From assembly GCF_000421225.1 (NCBI RefSeq), contig NZ_ATWL01000004.1, forward strand, positions 235,499-299,498: a DNA stretch of 64,000 nucleotides. The letters run 5' to 3'. This stretch comes from Ruania albidiflava DSM 18029. GTDB lineage: Bacteria > Actinomycetota > Actinomycetes > Actinomycetales > Beutenbergiaceae. Under the pieces are notes generated by a model that saw only the letters and a program-made list of their open reading frames with translations, did not search any database and was not told where the DNA came from. A program made the position numbers and the translations under genes. This document shows positions 17,287-26,857 of the stretch, one piece after another. The stretch's first letter is position 1. Every line of letters begins with the position of its first letter.

Positions 17287-17326
17287 GTCACGAGGATCCG
17301 GTCACCCGTGACCGGATCCTCGTGAC
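17287..17326. terminator. 19-bp perfect palindromic hairpin between convergent genes
   Basis: GTCACGAGGATCCGGTCAC (17287-17305) and its perfect complement (17308-17326) are separated by only two bases. The stop codon and last codons of the leftward membrane protein lie inside it. It serves both the rhamnosidase transcript and the leftward operon. Confidence 0.7.
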
Positions 17327-18187
17327 GACCGACAGCACCGCTGTGCCCGCCACCGCCACCAGCGCCGCCAGGAGCACCGACGGTCCGGCGAACGCCGGTT
17401 CCAGGGAGAGGGTGAACAGGTCGACCCCGGCCAGCAGCCACTCGTCCGGACTGTCCGCCCGCCGGTAGCCGACCAGGTACTGCAGCGTGGTGTCTGCGGC
17501 CGGGAGGACCCACAGACCTGCCAGGGCCGCCGGCCAGGTGCCCCGAGCCGGCCAGGACCGCAGCCCGCACCAGATGAGGGCCGCCGCCACCAGCAGCGCC
17601 GGCAGCCACCGGAGCAGCAGGTAGGCCTCGGTCGACCATGGCTCGGCGTGGGGTACCCAGAGCTTGGCCCAGGTGCCGATCGCTGGTGCGGCCAGGCTGA
17701 GCAGCAGCGCCGCCCCAGGCCGGGACACGCGGATCATCAGCACCAGCACGGCCAGGGCGAGCACGGCGCAGCCCACCGACCACACGACCAGGGCATGGTG
17801 GTAGCTCTGCTGCGGACCGTCGTCGACCGCTGCGCCCAGCACCAGGCCGGACTGCACCATGAGGAACGTCAGTGCGAGGGCATGCCCGGAGGCCGCCCAG
17901 AACGCGGTGGTCGAGCGGTGCGTGCCGGCCAGGCGGCGCAGCACCAGACCGGTCAGGGTGCTCCCGGTGACGAGCAGGGAGGTGAGCAGCAGAGCCACAT
18001 CGTCGGCCAGGGGTATCAGCAGCACCGGTGAGGGACCCGACAGGCTCGGCACCGAGCGGGCACCCGAGATCCACCACGGCAGGAGGCCCACCAGGGGAAG
18101 GAACGTGCCCGCCAGCACGACCACCCAGGGGCGGGGCACCAGGGTCGACAGCTTCGATCCCGGCGACAGGGGCGGTGCCGTGGTCAT
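17288..18187 (-). CDS. Polytopic membrane protein coupled to the penicillin-binding protein
   Basis: 299 residues with about eight hydrophobic segments and no recognised family. The N-terminal region reads RPWVVVLAGTFLPLVGLLPW, and a cytoplasmic or loop segment contains YRRADSPDEWLLAGVD. ATG 18187 overlaps the penicillin-binding protein stop by four bases (ATGA), so the two are translationally coupled. The protein may anchor or assist that lipoprotein. The last residues (RIRSRVTGSS) are encoded by the terminator palindrome, so the C-terminus probably carries no function. Confidence 0.65.
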   Translation of the reverse strand: MTTAPPLSPGSKLSTLVPRPWVVVLAGTFLPLVGLLPWWISGARSVPSLSGPSPVLLIPLADDVALLLTSLLVTGSTLTGLVLRRLAGTHRSTTAFWAASGHALALTFLMVQSGLVLGAAVDDGPQQSYHHALVVWSVGCAVLALAVLVLMIRVSRPGAALLLSLAAPAIGTWAKLWVPHAEPWSTEAYLLLRWLPALLVAAALIWCGLRSWPARGTWPAALAGLWVLPAADTTLQYLVGYRRADSPDEWLLAGVDLFTLSLEPAFAGPSVLLAALVAVAGTAVLSVVTRIRSRVTGSS

Positions 18188-20088
18188 GCCAGCCCGCTGA
18201 GGAAGCGTTGCACCAGGGCACCGGCCACCCCGGCGCCGTGCCCGCCGCCCTGGACGAGGACCGCCACGGCGAGATCGTCCTGGTAGGCCATCATCCAGGA
18301 GTCCACCCGGTAGTCCTCCCCGGAGCCGGCCTCTGCCGAGCCGGTCTTGGCGTGCACCGGCGCGCCGGGCACCTCCTGCAGCTCGGTCCCGGTGCCGCCG
18401 GTGACGACCGCACGCATCATCTCCGCGAGCTGGGTGGCCTCATCGTCGGTCAGGGGCTCCTCGGCTGCCGCCGGCTGGTCAGCGACCTCCTCCGGGCCGA
18501 GCACGAGCACCGGCGAGAGGGTGTCTGCGGCCGCCACCGATCCGGCCACGGTGGCCATCGTCAGCGGTGAGCCGAGCACCCGGCCCTGGCCGATCGTGGA
18601 CTCGGCGAGCTCGGCGTCGCCCATCTCCGCCGGCACCGCCCCGGTGAAGCCCGGCTGCGGACCCCCCGGCTCCGCCGCCATCCCCAGGGACCGGGCTGCT
18701 GCCGCGAGCGCAGCTCCGGACAGGTCGCTGCGGGCGTTGATGAGCGCGGAGTTGCAGGACTGCGCGATCGTCTCGGTGAGCGTGATCTCGCCGAGGAACT
18801 GGTGCGGGTAGCCGGGGTAGTTGCCGATGCTTCGGCCACCGACCTGGGCCCCGTCGGTGCAGTCCAGGACGGACTCGGGTGTGTACCCGGCGCGGAGCAG
18901 GGCGAGCGCGGTGACCACCTTGAAGGTCGAGCCAGGGGCGAGCTCCGCCGCCATCGCCATGTCCAGCCCGTCGGCAGCGGGGCTGCTGGCTGCGGCGAGC
19001 ACCTCGCCTGTCGACGGCTGGAGGGCGACCAGCCCGGCCGGGGAGTCGACGTCTGCGAGGACGTCCTCGGCGTCGGACTGGATGGCCGCATCGAGGCTGA
19101 GGGTCACATCGGTGCCCGGTACGGGTGGGGCCTCGAACAGCACCTCCTCGGCGCTGTCGGACTCGGCGACGACGCGCACACCCGGGCGCCCCCGCAGTGT
19201 CGCGTCCAAGTCGGCCTGCAGCCCGGACAGGCCGACGAGGTCACCTGCTACCACGGCACCGTCGGACCCCTCGACCACCTCCGCAGTGGCGGCGCCCGCG
19301 CGGCCCAGCAGCGGGCGCGCCCAGGTGCTGGTCGGCGCCAACGGGAGCTCGTCAGCGATCGCCCGCGCCCCGGGGATCGCGCCGATCGCCTGCTCGTCCG
19401 CCTCCTCGGCACGCAGCACGATCGCCTCCACGAAGGCTCGGGGGCCGGCCGCCAGGACCTGCTCGGTGTAGCCCTCCAGGTCGAACAGCTCCGCCAGGCG
19501 GTCGGCGCTCTCGGCGATCGCATCAGCATCGGCGAGGAGCGTCTTGTCGATCCCGATCCGGCGGACCGGCCGGAGGGTGACGATCGCAGCCCCGTCCCGG
19601 TCCAGGATCTCGCCGCGGCCGGGCTGCTCACGCTGCAGGACCAGGTGGGCCCCGTCGGTCAGGCCGTCGCTGACCAGCGCCGCCGACCACACCACTGCCC
19701 AGCCGTCCTCCTGGGCGGTGAGCTCCGCATCGGTGCGGTAGTCCCAAGACTCCGCGACGCCGGGCAGCTGCCAGGACCAGTCCAGCGACGCCTGGTAGCG
19801 GCTGTCTGGCTCCATCTCGGTTATGTCGCTGACCGCCACGGTACGCGGGACGTCCGTCAGCGTGCCGAGCAGGTCCGGCAGGTCGGGGTCGGTGCCCGCC
19901 CATCGGACGTTCTCGCCCTCGCCGGTCGCCAGTGCTGTGGCGAGGTCGGCGGCCAGCAGCTCGACCTGCTGCGGCACCGGCGCGGGCTCCTCGCTGGTGT
20001 GGCAGCCGGAGGTCAGGAGGGTGGCAGCGGCGAGCAGTGCTGCGATGCTTCGACGGCGTCGGGCCTGGGTGGGGCCATGGCTTGTCAT
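18184..20088 (-). CDS. Penicillin-binding lipoprotein (transpeptidase) with NTF2-like domain
   Basis: 634 residues. The signal ends in a lipobox LLTSGC, so it should be a lipid-anchored extracytoplasmic protein. A MecA-N/NTF2-like domain (about 35-150) precedes a dimerisation region and the transpeptidase fold. All three active-site motifs are present: STFK (S387, K390), SCN (S444) and KTG (K581, KTGSAE). It should cross-link peptidoglycan. I chose ATG 20088 over 20097 because a -10-like GAAGAT (20096-20101, minus strand) ends 7 bases upstream. It is divergent from a LysR-beta-lactamase pair, which suggests shared beta-lactam or cell-wall control. Confidence 0.9.
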   Translation of the reverse strand: MTSHGPTQARRRRSIAALLAAATLLTSGCHTSEEPAPVPQQVELLAADLATALATGEGENVRWAGTDPDLPDLLGTLTDVPRTVAVSDITEMEPDSRYQASLDWSWQLPGVAESWDYRTDAELTAQEDGWAVVWSAALVSDGLTDGAHLVLQREQPGRGEILDRDGAAIVTLRPVRRIGIDKTLLADADAIAESADRLAELFDLEGYTEQVLAAGPRAFVEAIVLRAEEADEQAIGAIPGARAIADELPLAPTSTWARPLLGRAGAATAEVVEGSDGAVVAGDLVGLSGLQADLDATLRGRPGVRVVAESDSAEEVLFEAPPVPGTDVTLSLDAAIQSDAEDVLADVDSPAGLVALQPSTGEVLAAASSPAADGLDMAMAAELAPGSTFKVVTALALLRAGYTPESVLDCTDGAQVGGRSIGNYPGYPHQFLGEITLTETIAQSCNSALINARSDLSGAALAAAARSLGMAAEPGGPQPGFTGAVPAEMGDAELAESTIGQGRVLGSPLTMATVAGSVAAADTLSPVLVLGPEEVADQPAAAEEPLTDDEATQLAEMMRAVVTGGTGTELQEVPGAPVHAKTGSAEAGSGEDYRVDSWMMAYQDDLAVAVLVQGGGHGAGVAGALVQRFLSGLA

Positions 20089-20095
20089 GGCCGTC

Positions 20096-20101
20096 ATCTT
20101 C
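20096..20101 (-). promoter_or_regulatory. -10 box for the PBP operon
   Basis: On the minus strand GAAGAT ends 7 bases before ATG 20088, with a possible -35 TTAGAC 18 bases further upstream. Confidence 0.35.
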
Positions 20102-20159
20102 GGTACCGGCCGGCGGCATGTCTAAGCGCAATGTGGCATCGTGTCATACCGAAAGTGCA

Positions 20160-20165
20160 TAGTGT
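20160..20165 (+). promoter_or_regulatory. -10 box for leaderless LysR gene
   Basis: TAGTGT ends 6 bases before ATG 20172. The whole divergent gap is only about 80 bases, so one regulator site could control both directions. Confidence 0.4.
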
Positions 20166-20171
20166 GGCGGG

Positions 20172-21065
20172 ATGGACCTGCTCAGACACGCCCAAGCGTT
20201 CGTCGCCGTAGCGGACGAGGAGAGCTTCACCGGCGGAGCGGAGGCCTGCGGCCTGCCACAGCCGGTGCTCAGCCGCCGGGTGGCGGCGCTGGAGCGGAAG
20301 CTCGGCGGGCGGTTGCTGGAGCGTGGGCCGCGCGGTGCGAGACTCACCCCGCTGGGTCGCCACCTGCTGCCGTTCAGCCGCGACCTGGTCGCCCGCGGCG
20401 AGTACCTCACCGAGGCCGCCCGGGCCTACCTGCTCGACGACGTCCGGGCCGCACTGCCCGACTATGCCGATCCGCGCAGCCTTGCCGAGCTACGCCGCCA
20501 GCTCAGTGCCGCCGGAGTGCACCTGGTCTTCGACGAGGTGCCGCCGCACCGCCGGGAGAGCGAGCTGGCCGAGGGCCGCCTGCAGCTCGCGCTCACCCCC
20601 GCACCGATCGACCGCGCGCACCTGCGGGTGCCGCTGGGCGCCGCGACCGCCGGCAGGCACCCCCGCGGCCGCCGGGTGCACCTGAGCGCGCTGCGCGCCG
20701 ACCCCGGCAGCGCCCAGCCCCCGCCCCGGCTGCTGATCCTGCCCGAGGAGGACGTGCCGCACGTGCGCGACCTCCTGGTCCAGGACGCCTACAGCGCCGG
20801 GCTGGGGCGAGACCAGGTGCTGGTGGGTGTGGTCACGGCGGAGGCGCTGACCGCCGTCCACGAACGGGGTGACGTGCTGGTCTGTGCCGAGGTGGAGGCG
20901 GCCCGGCACGAGCTGGTGTTCCGCGAGCTGGTTCCTCAGGTAGCCCGCGGCTACCGGCTGCGGTACCGCGAGGACCACCCGTCCGGTCGGGTGCTCGCCG
21001 AGGCGATGCCGGCAGCGGTGCAGCTGGTCGCAGCAGCGCTCGGTGGTCAGGTGATCGACCGATGA
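20172..21065 (+). CDS. LysR-family transcriptional regulator
   Basis: 297 residues. The N-terminal winged helix (1-60) has the LysR pattern AFVAVADEESFTGGAEACG, VLSRRVAALERKLGGRLLER and LTPLGRHLLPF. The effector domain (about 90-290) is Arg-rich and poorly conserved, so no ligand can be proposed. The gene overlaps the downstream beta-lactamase-like gene by ATGA and is divergent from the penicillin-binding protein. The order resembles AmpR/beta-lactamase systems, in which a LysR protein senses cell-wall fragments; transfer of that role to this locus is inference. Confidence 0.88.
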   Translation: MDLLRHAQAFVAVADEESFTGGAEACGLPQPVLSRRVAALERKLGGRLLERGPRGARLTPLGRHLLPFSRDLVARGEYLTEAARAYLLDDVRAALPDYADPRSLAELRRQLSAAGVHLVFDEVPPHRRESELAEGRLQLALTPAPIDRAHLRVPLGAATAGRHPRGRRVHLSALRADPGSAQPPPRLLILPEEDVPHVRDLLVQDAYSAGLGRDQVLVGVVTAEALTAVHERGDVLVCAEVEAARHELVFRELVPQVARGYRLRYREDHPSGRVLAEAMPAAVQLVAAALGGQVIDR

Positions 21066-21976
21066 GCGTCCTCGGAGCCAGCCGGGAGGCGCTGGAGGTG
21101 GCGCACAGCATCTCCGACCGCTGGGCCGAGCTGGGGCTGCGTGGCGCGTTCCTCGCCCGGCACCTGGCCACCGGTGCCGAGCTCGGCTTCGCCGTCGACG
21201 ACGTCTTCCCGCTCGCCTCGGTGGTGAAGCTGCCGCAGGCGCTCGTGCTGGCCGACCGGATCAGTCGAGGACAGCTCGACGGCGCTATGCCGGTGCAGAT
21301 CGACCCGGTCCGCGGCACCCCCGGGCCGACCGGGATCGCCCAGTTCCGCCACCCCTGCACCGTGGCCGTCGCCGACCTGCTGTACCTCGCCGTCGCCGTC
21401 AGTGACAACGCTGCCAGCGACGCACTCTTCGACCTGGTGCCCGAGGAGGAGGTCACGGCCCAGCTGAGCAGCTGGGGTCACCACGACATCATCGTCCGGC
21501 ACCGGATGGTAGCCCTCTACGAGGCGGTCGCCCGCTGGTCGGAGAACGACATGCGGCTGGCGCTGCAGACGGCGGCCGGTGCCACCACTGCCGGCGGCGG
21601 GCACTCGTTGCCGGTGCTGGACGCAGTGGCCGGCAACGTCGCCACCGCGGCAGCGCTGGTCGGCCTGCTGGCCGACATCTGGACCGACCAGGTCGCCACC
21701 CCTGCGGCCACCGCCGGAGTCCGAGAGCTGCTCGGCACGCGCGTGACGGCCGACCGGCTCGGTCTCGAGCTGGCCTCGGACCGGATCCGGATCCGGTCCA
21801 AGACCGGCACCTTCCTGCACTCCCGGCACGAGGCGGGCGTCGTCGAGATCGGGGACGGCGACCGGATCGCGGTCGCCGCGCTGACCGAGTCGTCGGTGCC
21901 GGCGATGGTGCAGCCGGAGGTCGACCGAGCCATCGGCCGGGCGGCCCGGCTGGCGGTGGAGTGCCTCCGAGACTGA
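21062..21976 (+). CDS. Class A beta-lactamase-like serine hydrolase, no signal peptide
   Basis: 304 residues. It carries the class A trio SVVK (S53, K56), SDN (S114-N116) and KTG (K247, SKTGTF). The spacing from the active Ser to SDN (61) is near-canonical, but SDN to KTG is about 30 residues longer than in TEM-type enzymes. No signal peptide is visible and the protein starts MSVLGASREALEVAH, which is unusual for a resistance enzyme acting outside the membrane. It could be a cytoplasmic esterase or amidase of this fold. It is co-translated with the LysR gene. Confidence 0.8.
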   Translation: MSVLGASREALEVAHSISDRWAELGLRGAFLARHLATGAELGFAVDDVFPLASVVKLPQALVLADRISRGQLDGAMPVQIDPVRGTPGPTGIAQFRHPCTVAVADLLYLAVAVSDNAASDALFDLVPEEEVTAQLSSWGHHDIIVRHRMVALYEAVARWSENDMRLALQTAAGATTAGGGHSLPVLDAVAGNVATAAALVGLLADIWTDQVATPAATAGVRELLGTRVTADRLGLELASDRIRIRSKTGTFLHSRHEAGVVEIGDGDRIAVAALTESSVPAMVQPEVDRAIGRAARLAVECLRD

Positions 21977-21992
21977 CCGCGCCGCGCCGCAA

Positions 21993-22034
21993 GGTCACTC
22001 GAGGTCGGTCACCGGGGCCCGTTCGCGAGTGACC
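21993..22034. terminator. 9-bp inverted repeat between convergent genes
   Basis: GGTCACTCG (21993-22001) and CGAGTGACC (22026-22034) flank 24 bases between the serine hydrolase stop and the convergent glutamate dehydrogenase stop. The flanking CGCAAGGTCAC resembles the start of the 17287 hairpin. Confidence 0.4.
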
Positions 22035-22039
22035 GGGTG

Positions 22040-25000
22040 TCATCGGCGCACCAGCGAGCGCAACCCGCGCACCGCCACGGACACCGGCGCCAACCCCGCG
22101 GCCGAGTCCAGGTCGGACTCGCTGGGCAGCGACGTCTGCACCCGCTGCAGTGCCGCTCCGGCCCCCTCGGTCCACGCCGCCAGCCGTTCCGGGGCGCTCA
22201 GCGAGGCGTCGGTGCTGCGCTGGACGGTGTGGGTCAGGTCGGTGAGCGTGGTGTACAGGTCGTCCCGCACCGCGGCCCGGGCCAAGGCGTCCCAGCGGTC
22301 GTCCAGCGGTAGCGCCGCCACCCGGATGAGCAGGTTGTCGATACCGAAGTGCTCCGAGGTGGCGTAGTACAGCTCGGCCACCGACTGCGCCTTCTCCCCG
22401 GTCTCCCGGGAGAGCTCGACCACGTCCAGCAGGCCCAGCGCCGGGATCAGCGTAGAGGTCCGCTCGGCGAGCTCCTCCGGCAGCCCGGCCTCGACCAGCC
22501 CGTCCGCCAGCGCCGCACACCGCGCCCGCTCCTCTCCCTGCAGGAACTGCGGCAGCCGGCCCAGCAGCGTGCGCACCGGCTCGGCGAACGCCGTCACCTC
22601 TCGGGCGACCTCCACGCCGTCCGGGCGGTGCTGCACGAACCAACGCGAGCACCGGTCCAGCAGCCGGCGGAAGTCCAGGTACAGGCGGGTCTGCACCGCC
22701 GCCGGCACCTTGTTGTCCAGCGCCTCCACCGCATCGGTGTAGGACGCCAGGTCGAAGATCTCCCGGCCGGTCACGTATGCGCGGGCCACCTGCTCGCTGG
22801 ACGCGCCGGTCTCGTCGCTGGCGCGGTAGGCGAACGTGATGCCACCGCGGTTGACCATCGAGTTCACCACGGTGTTCACGATGATCTCCCGGCGCAGCGG
22901 GTGCGCCTCGATCTGCTCGGCGAACCGGTCGCGCAGCACTGTGGGGAAGTAGCTCATCAACGTGCTGTGGAACCAGTCGCCGTCGGCGATGTCGGTACGG
23001 GCCAGGTCGTCCTTCAGGGCCAGCTTGGCGTAGGCCACCAGCACTGCGAACTCCGGCTGGGTGAGTCCCCCCCCGGCGGCGTCCCGCTCGGCGATCTCGG
23101 CGTCCGACGGCAGGAACTCCAGCTCCCGGTCCAGGTCGCCGCGTTCCTCCAGCCAGTGGATCAACCGCTGGTGCACGGTGAGCATGGCGTGCGCCTGCGC
23201 CCGGGAGTTGCCCAGCAGCACGTTCTGCACGTAGTTGTCCCGCAGCACCTGCGCGGCGACCTCGTCGGTCATCGAGGCGAGCAGCTCGTTGCGTTCGTCC
23301 AGGCTGAGGTCGCCGTCGGCGATCAGCGAGGTGAACAGGATCTTCAGGTTCACCTCCCGGTCGGAGGAGCCCACCCCGGCGGAGTTGTCGATCGCGTCGG
23401 TGTTGATCCGGATCCCCTGCTGGGCGGCCTCGATCCGACCGAGCTGGCTGGCGCCCAGGTTTCCGCCCTCGACTACCACCTGGCAGCGCAGCTGGTTGCC
23501 ATCCACCCGGATCGCATCGTTGGCACGGTCCCCGATCTGGGCATGTGTCTCCGTGGAGGCCTTGATGTAGGTGCCGATGCCGCCGTTGTACAGCAGGTCC
23601 ACCGGGGCCTGCAGGCAGGCGTGGATCAGATCGGCCGGGCTGAGCTCCGTCACGTCCTCCGCCAGCCCGAGCACCTCGCGCACCTGCGGAGAGACCGGCA
23701 CCGTCTTGGCGGTGCGCGGGTAGACCCCGCCGCCCTCGCTGATCAACGAGTCGTCGTAGTCCGCCCAGGTGGAGCGAGGCAGGTCGAACAGGCGGCGCCG
23801 CTCGACGTAGGAGCTCGCCGCATCTGGGTCCGGGTCGAGGAACACGTGCCGGTGGTCGAAGGCAGCCACCAGCCGGATGTGCTCCGAGAGCAGCATGCCG
23901 TTGCCGAACACGTCGCCGCTCATGTCCCCGATGCCGACCACGGTGAAGTCCTCGGTCTGGCAGTTGCGGCCCATCTCCCGGAAGTGCCGCTTGGTGGACT
24001 CCCACGCCCCCCGGGCGGTGATGCCCATCTCCTTGTGGTCATAGCCGGCCGAACCACCGGAGGCGAACGCGTCGTCCAGCCAGAAGCCGTACTCGGCGGA
24101 GATGGAGTTGGCCAGGTCGGAGAAGGCGGCGGTGCCCTTGTCCGCGGCGACCACCAGGTAGGGGTCGTCCCCGTCGTGGCGCACCACCCGGTCCGGCGGC
24201 ACCACTTCGCCGCCCACGCGGTTGTCGGTGATGTCCAGCATGCCGCGGACGAACGCCGTGTAGGCGGCCTTGCCCTCGGCCAGCCAGGCGTCCCGGTCAG
24301 TGGCCGGGTCTGGGAGCTGCTTGGCCACGAACCCGCCCTTGGACCCGGTGGGCACGATCACCGCGTTCTTCACCATCTGCGCCTTGACCAGACCGAGCAC
24401 CTCGGTGCGGAAGTCCTCCCGCCGGTCGCTCCAGCGCAACCCGCCGCGGGCGACCGCACCGAACCGCAGGTGCACTCCCTCGACCCGGGGGGAGTACACC
24501 CAGATCTCCGCCATCGGCACCGGCGCCGGGATACCCGGCACCTGCCCGCAGGCCAGCTTGAGGCTGACGTGCTGGGGAGCTTCGCCGTCCGCCCCGGTCT
24601 GGAAGTAGTTGGTGCGCAACGTCGCCTCGATCACGCCCACGAAGGAGCGCACGATGCGGTCCTGGTCCAGGCTGGTCACCTGCTCCAGATCGGCGTAGAC
24701 CGCCGAGCGGATCTCCTCCTCGGCGCGCTCGCGGGCACCGGTGTCGTCCCCGGCGGGGTGGTCCGGGTCGAAGCGGGTCTCGAACAACCGCACCACCCGC
24801 CGCGCCGTCTGCGGGTTGGCCACCAGCGCCGACTCCAGGTACTCCACCGAGAACGTGGAGCCGATCTGGCGCAGGTAGCGGGCGATGGTGCGCAGCACCA
24901 CCACCTCGCGCCAGTCCAGACCGGCGGTGAGCACGAGCTCACCCAGGGCGTCCGACTCCGCCCGGCCCTCTCGGACCGCCAGCAGCGCTTCCTCGAACGC

Positions 25001-26857
25001 AGCGGAGACGGCCTCGTCCTCCGGCCAGTCCCGGCCGCTGCGCAGCCGCAGGCCGAAGTCGTACACGTGCTGCTGATCGTCGGCCTCGTCGGTGATCGTG
25101 TACGGCCGTTCGTCCAGTACGTCCACGCCCAGGTCGGTGAACATCGGCAGCACGTCGGTGAGGATCAGCGGTGCGGCGCGGTAGATCTTCACCCGCCGCT
25201 GCGCGGCGTCGTCGGGGTCCGGGACGTACAGGTGCACCCTGGTCTGGGTGCCGGTGAGCCCATCCAGCTGAGCCAGGTCGTGGACCGCGGCGGCAGCGCC
25301 GAAGTCCTCCTTGTACGCCTCCGGGAAGCCGCGCGTGAACCGCATCCCGGCATCCTCGCCGGGGCGGTCGTGCAGCTCGTCGAGCAGGTCCTCCTCCCAG
25401 GTGCGGGTGGCGGCAGCCAGCTGGGTCTGCAGCGCGCTGGTGTCCACGTCCGGGATCGAGGTGTCCCGCGGCATCCGGAGCACGAAGTGCAGCTGGGCCA
25501 GCGGCGACTCGCTCACCCGGGTGGTGTAGTCCACCTGCTCGGCCCCGAACGCCTCCCGCAGCATCGCCTCGATGCGCAACCGCACCGTGGTGTTGTACCG
25601 GTCCCGCGGCAGGTAGACCAGGCAGGAGACGAACCGGCCGAACTCGTCGCGCCGCAGGAACAGCTTCGAGCGGCGCCGCTCCGTCAGGTGCAGCACGTCC
25701 GCGGTGACCGCCACCAGAGTGTCCACGTCCGCCTGGAACAGCTCGTCGCGGGGGTAGCCCTCGAGGACGCCGAGCAGGTCCTTGCCGGAGTGGCTGCGGG
25801 CGGAGAACCCGGACCGGTCGAGCACCGCACCCACCTTGTCGGCCACGATCGGCAGCCGCAGCACCGACTCGGCATATGCGGCAGTGGTGAACATGCCCAG
25901 GAAGCGGCGCTCGCCGACCACCTGACCGTCGTCGTCGAAGGTGCGTATGCCGATGTAGTCCAGGTAGACCGGTCGGTGCACTGTGGCCCGGGAGTTCGCC
26001 TTGGTGATCGTCAGCAGGTGCGGCTCCCGAGCGCTGCGACGGGCTTCGGGGCGCAGCCGTGCGTAGACGTCCTGTCCTTCTGGGGCATGGCGCAAGATGC
26101 CCAGCCCGGTGCCGGGGACGGGGCGGAGCACCTCGTCGCCGTCCACAGTGTCCAGCCGGTACTCCCGGTAGCCGAGGTAGGTGAAGTTGTCCTCGGCCAG
26201 CCAGGACAGGAATCCCGCGGTGGGCTGCACCTCGGCCGGGTCGACCGTGGCCGGGACGCCGGCCGTCAGCTCCCGGGCGACCTGCTCGCACCGTTGCCGC
26301 ATCGGTATCCAGTCACCGACGGCGGAGCGGACGTCTGCGAGCACCTTCTCCAGCCGTTCGGTCAGCTGGGCACGGCTGCGCTCGGACATCCGGTCGACGG
26401 CGAACGTCATCCAGGACTCGACCATCTGCGTCGACGTGGACGGGCGTTGCGGACCTACCTGCTCCAAGGTGCCCTGCGCATCGCGGCGCACTGCCAGCTG
26501 GGGGTGGATCACCAGGTCGATCAGGTGGTCGGTGCCGGACAGCGCGGCCGTCACCGAGTCCACCAGGAACGGCATGTCGTCGGTGCAGACCTGCACGATC
26601 GTGTGCGGTGTGGTCCAGCCGTGCTCAGCCGTGTCGGGGTTGAAGACCCGGATCAGGGTCTGCTCCTCGGCGCGCTGCTCGGCCAGCTCCCGCATGGTGG
26701 CGACCAGCCCGGCCATCACCTCCGCCGGTCGTTCGGTCAGGTCCTCGGTGGCCACATGCTCCAGCATGTGGTGCGCGAGCTCGGTCCGGTCCCCACCTGC
26801 GAGGCGGCCGATCGCCTCGATGACCTCTTCCCGTTGCCACGTCGTCGAGGCGTTCAC
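22040..26857 (-). CDS. gdh: NAD-specific glutamate dehydrogenase, large (about 180 kDa) type
   Basis: 1605 residues, the size of the GDH180 (Bac_GDH) family. N-terminal ACT-like regulatory regions (roughly 1-650) include TIVQVCTDDMPFLVDSVTAAL. The catalytic region starts near 760 with GLRWSDRREDFRTEVLGL and KNAVIVPTGSKGGFV, followed by the GDFTVVGIGDMSGDVFGNGM-like Rossmann region and an all-helical C-terminal domain. It oxidises glutamate to 2-oxoglutarate and ammonia with NAD in the cytoplasm; family members in Streptomyces and mycobacteria are allosterically regulated. Start: GTG 26857, with TTG 26860 possible. It stands alone on the minus strand. Confidence 0.94.
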   Translation of the reverse strand: MNASTTWQREEVIEAIGRLAGGDRTELAHHMLEHVATEDLTERPAEVMAGLVATMRELAEQRAEEQTLIRVFNPDTAEHGWTTPHTIVQVCTDDMPFLVDSVTAALSGTDHLIDLVIHPQLAVRRDAQGTLEQVGPQRPSTSTQMVESWMTFAVDRMSERSRAQLTERLEKVLADVRSAVGDWIPMRQRCEQVARELTAGVPATVDPAEVQPTAGFLSWLAEDNFTYLGYREYRLDTVDGDEVLRPVPGTGLGILRHAPEGQDVYARLRPEARRSAREPHLLTITKANSRATVHRPVYLDYIGIRTFDDDGQVVGERRFLGMFTTAAYAESVLRLPIVADKVGAVLDRSGFSARSHSGKDLLGVLEGYPRDELFQADVDTLVAVTADVLHLTERRRSKLFLRRDEFGRFVSCLVYLPRDRYNTTVRLRIEAMLREAFGAEQVDYTTRVSESPLAQLHFVLRMPRDTSIPDVDTSALQTQLAAATRTWEEDLLDELHDRPGEDAGMRFTRGFPEAYKEDFGAAAAVHDLAQLDGLTGTQTRVHLYVPDPDDAAQRRVKIYRAAPLILTDVLPMFTDLGVDVLDERPYTITDEADDQQHVYDFGLRLRSGRDWPEDEAVSAAFEEALLAVREGRAESDALGELVLTAGLDWREVVVLRTIARYLRQIGSTFSVEYLESALVANPQTARRVVRLFETRFDPDHPAGDDTGARERAEEEIRSAVYADLEQVTSLDQDRIVRSFVGVIEATLRTNYFQTGADGEAPQHVSLKLACGQVPGIPAPVPMAEIWVYSPRVEGVHLRFGAVARGGLRWSDRREDFRTEVLGLVKAQMVKNAVIVPTGSKGGFVAKQLPDPATDRDAWLAEGKAAYTAFVRGMLDITDNRVGGEVVPPDRVVRHDGDDPYLVVAADKGTAAFSDLANSISAEYGFWLDDAFASGGSAGYDHKEMGITARGAWESTKRHFREMGRNCQTEDFTVVGIGDMSGDVFGNGMLLSEHIRLVAAFDHRHVFLDPDPDAASSYVERRRLFDLPRSTWADYDDSLISEGGGVYPRTAKTVPVSPQVREVLGLAEDVTELSPADLIHACLQAPVDLLYNGGIGTYIKASTETHAQIGDRANDAIRVDGNQLRCQVVVEGGNLGASQLGRIEAAQQGIRINTDAIDNSAGVGSSDREVNLKILFTSLIADGDLSLDERNELLASMTDEVAAQVLRDNYVQNVLLGNSRAQAHAMLTVHQRLIHWLEERGDLDRELEFLPSDAEIAERDAAGGGLTQPEFAVLVAYAKLALKDDLARTDIADGDWFHSTLMSYFPTVLRDRFAEQIEAHPLRREIIVNTVVNSMVNRGGITFAYRASDETGASSEQVARAYVTGREIFDLASYTDAVEALDNKVPAAVQTRLYLDFRRLLDRCSRWFVQHRPDGVEVAREVTAFAEPVRTLLGRLPQFLQGEERARCAALADGLVEAGLPEELAERTSTLIPALGLLDVVELSRETGEKAQSVAELYYATSEHFGIDNLLIRVAALPLDDRWDALARAAVRDDLYTTLTDLTHTVQRSTDASLSAPERLAAWTEGAGAALQRVQTSLPSESDLDSAAGLAPVSVAVRGLRSLVRR

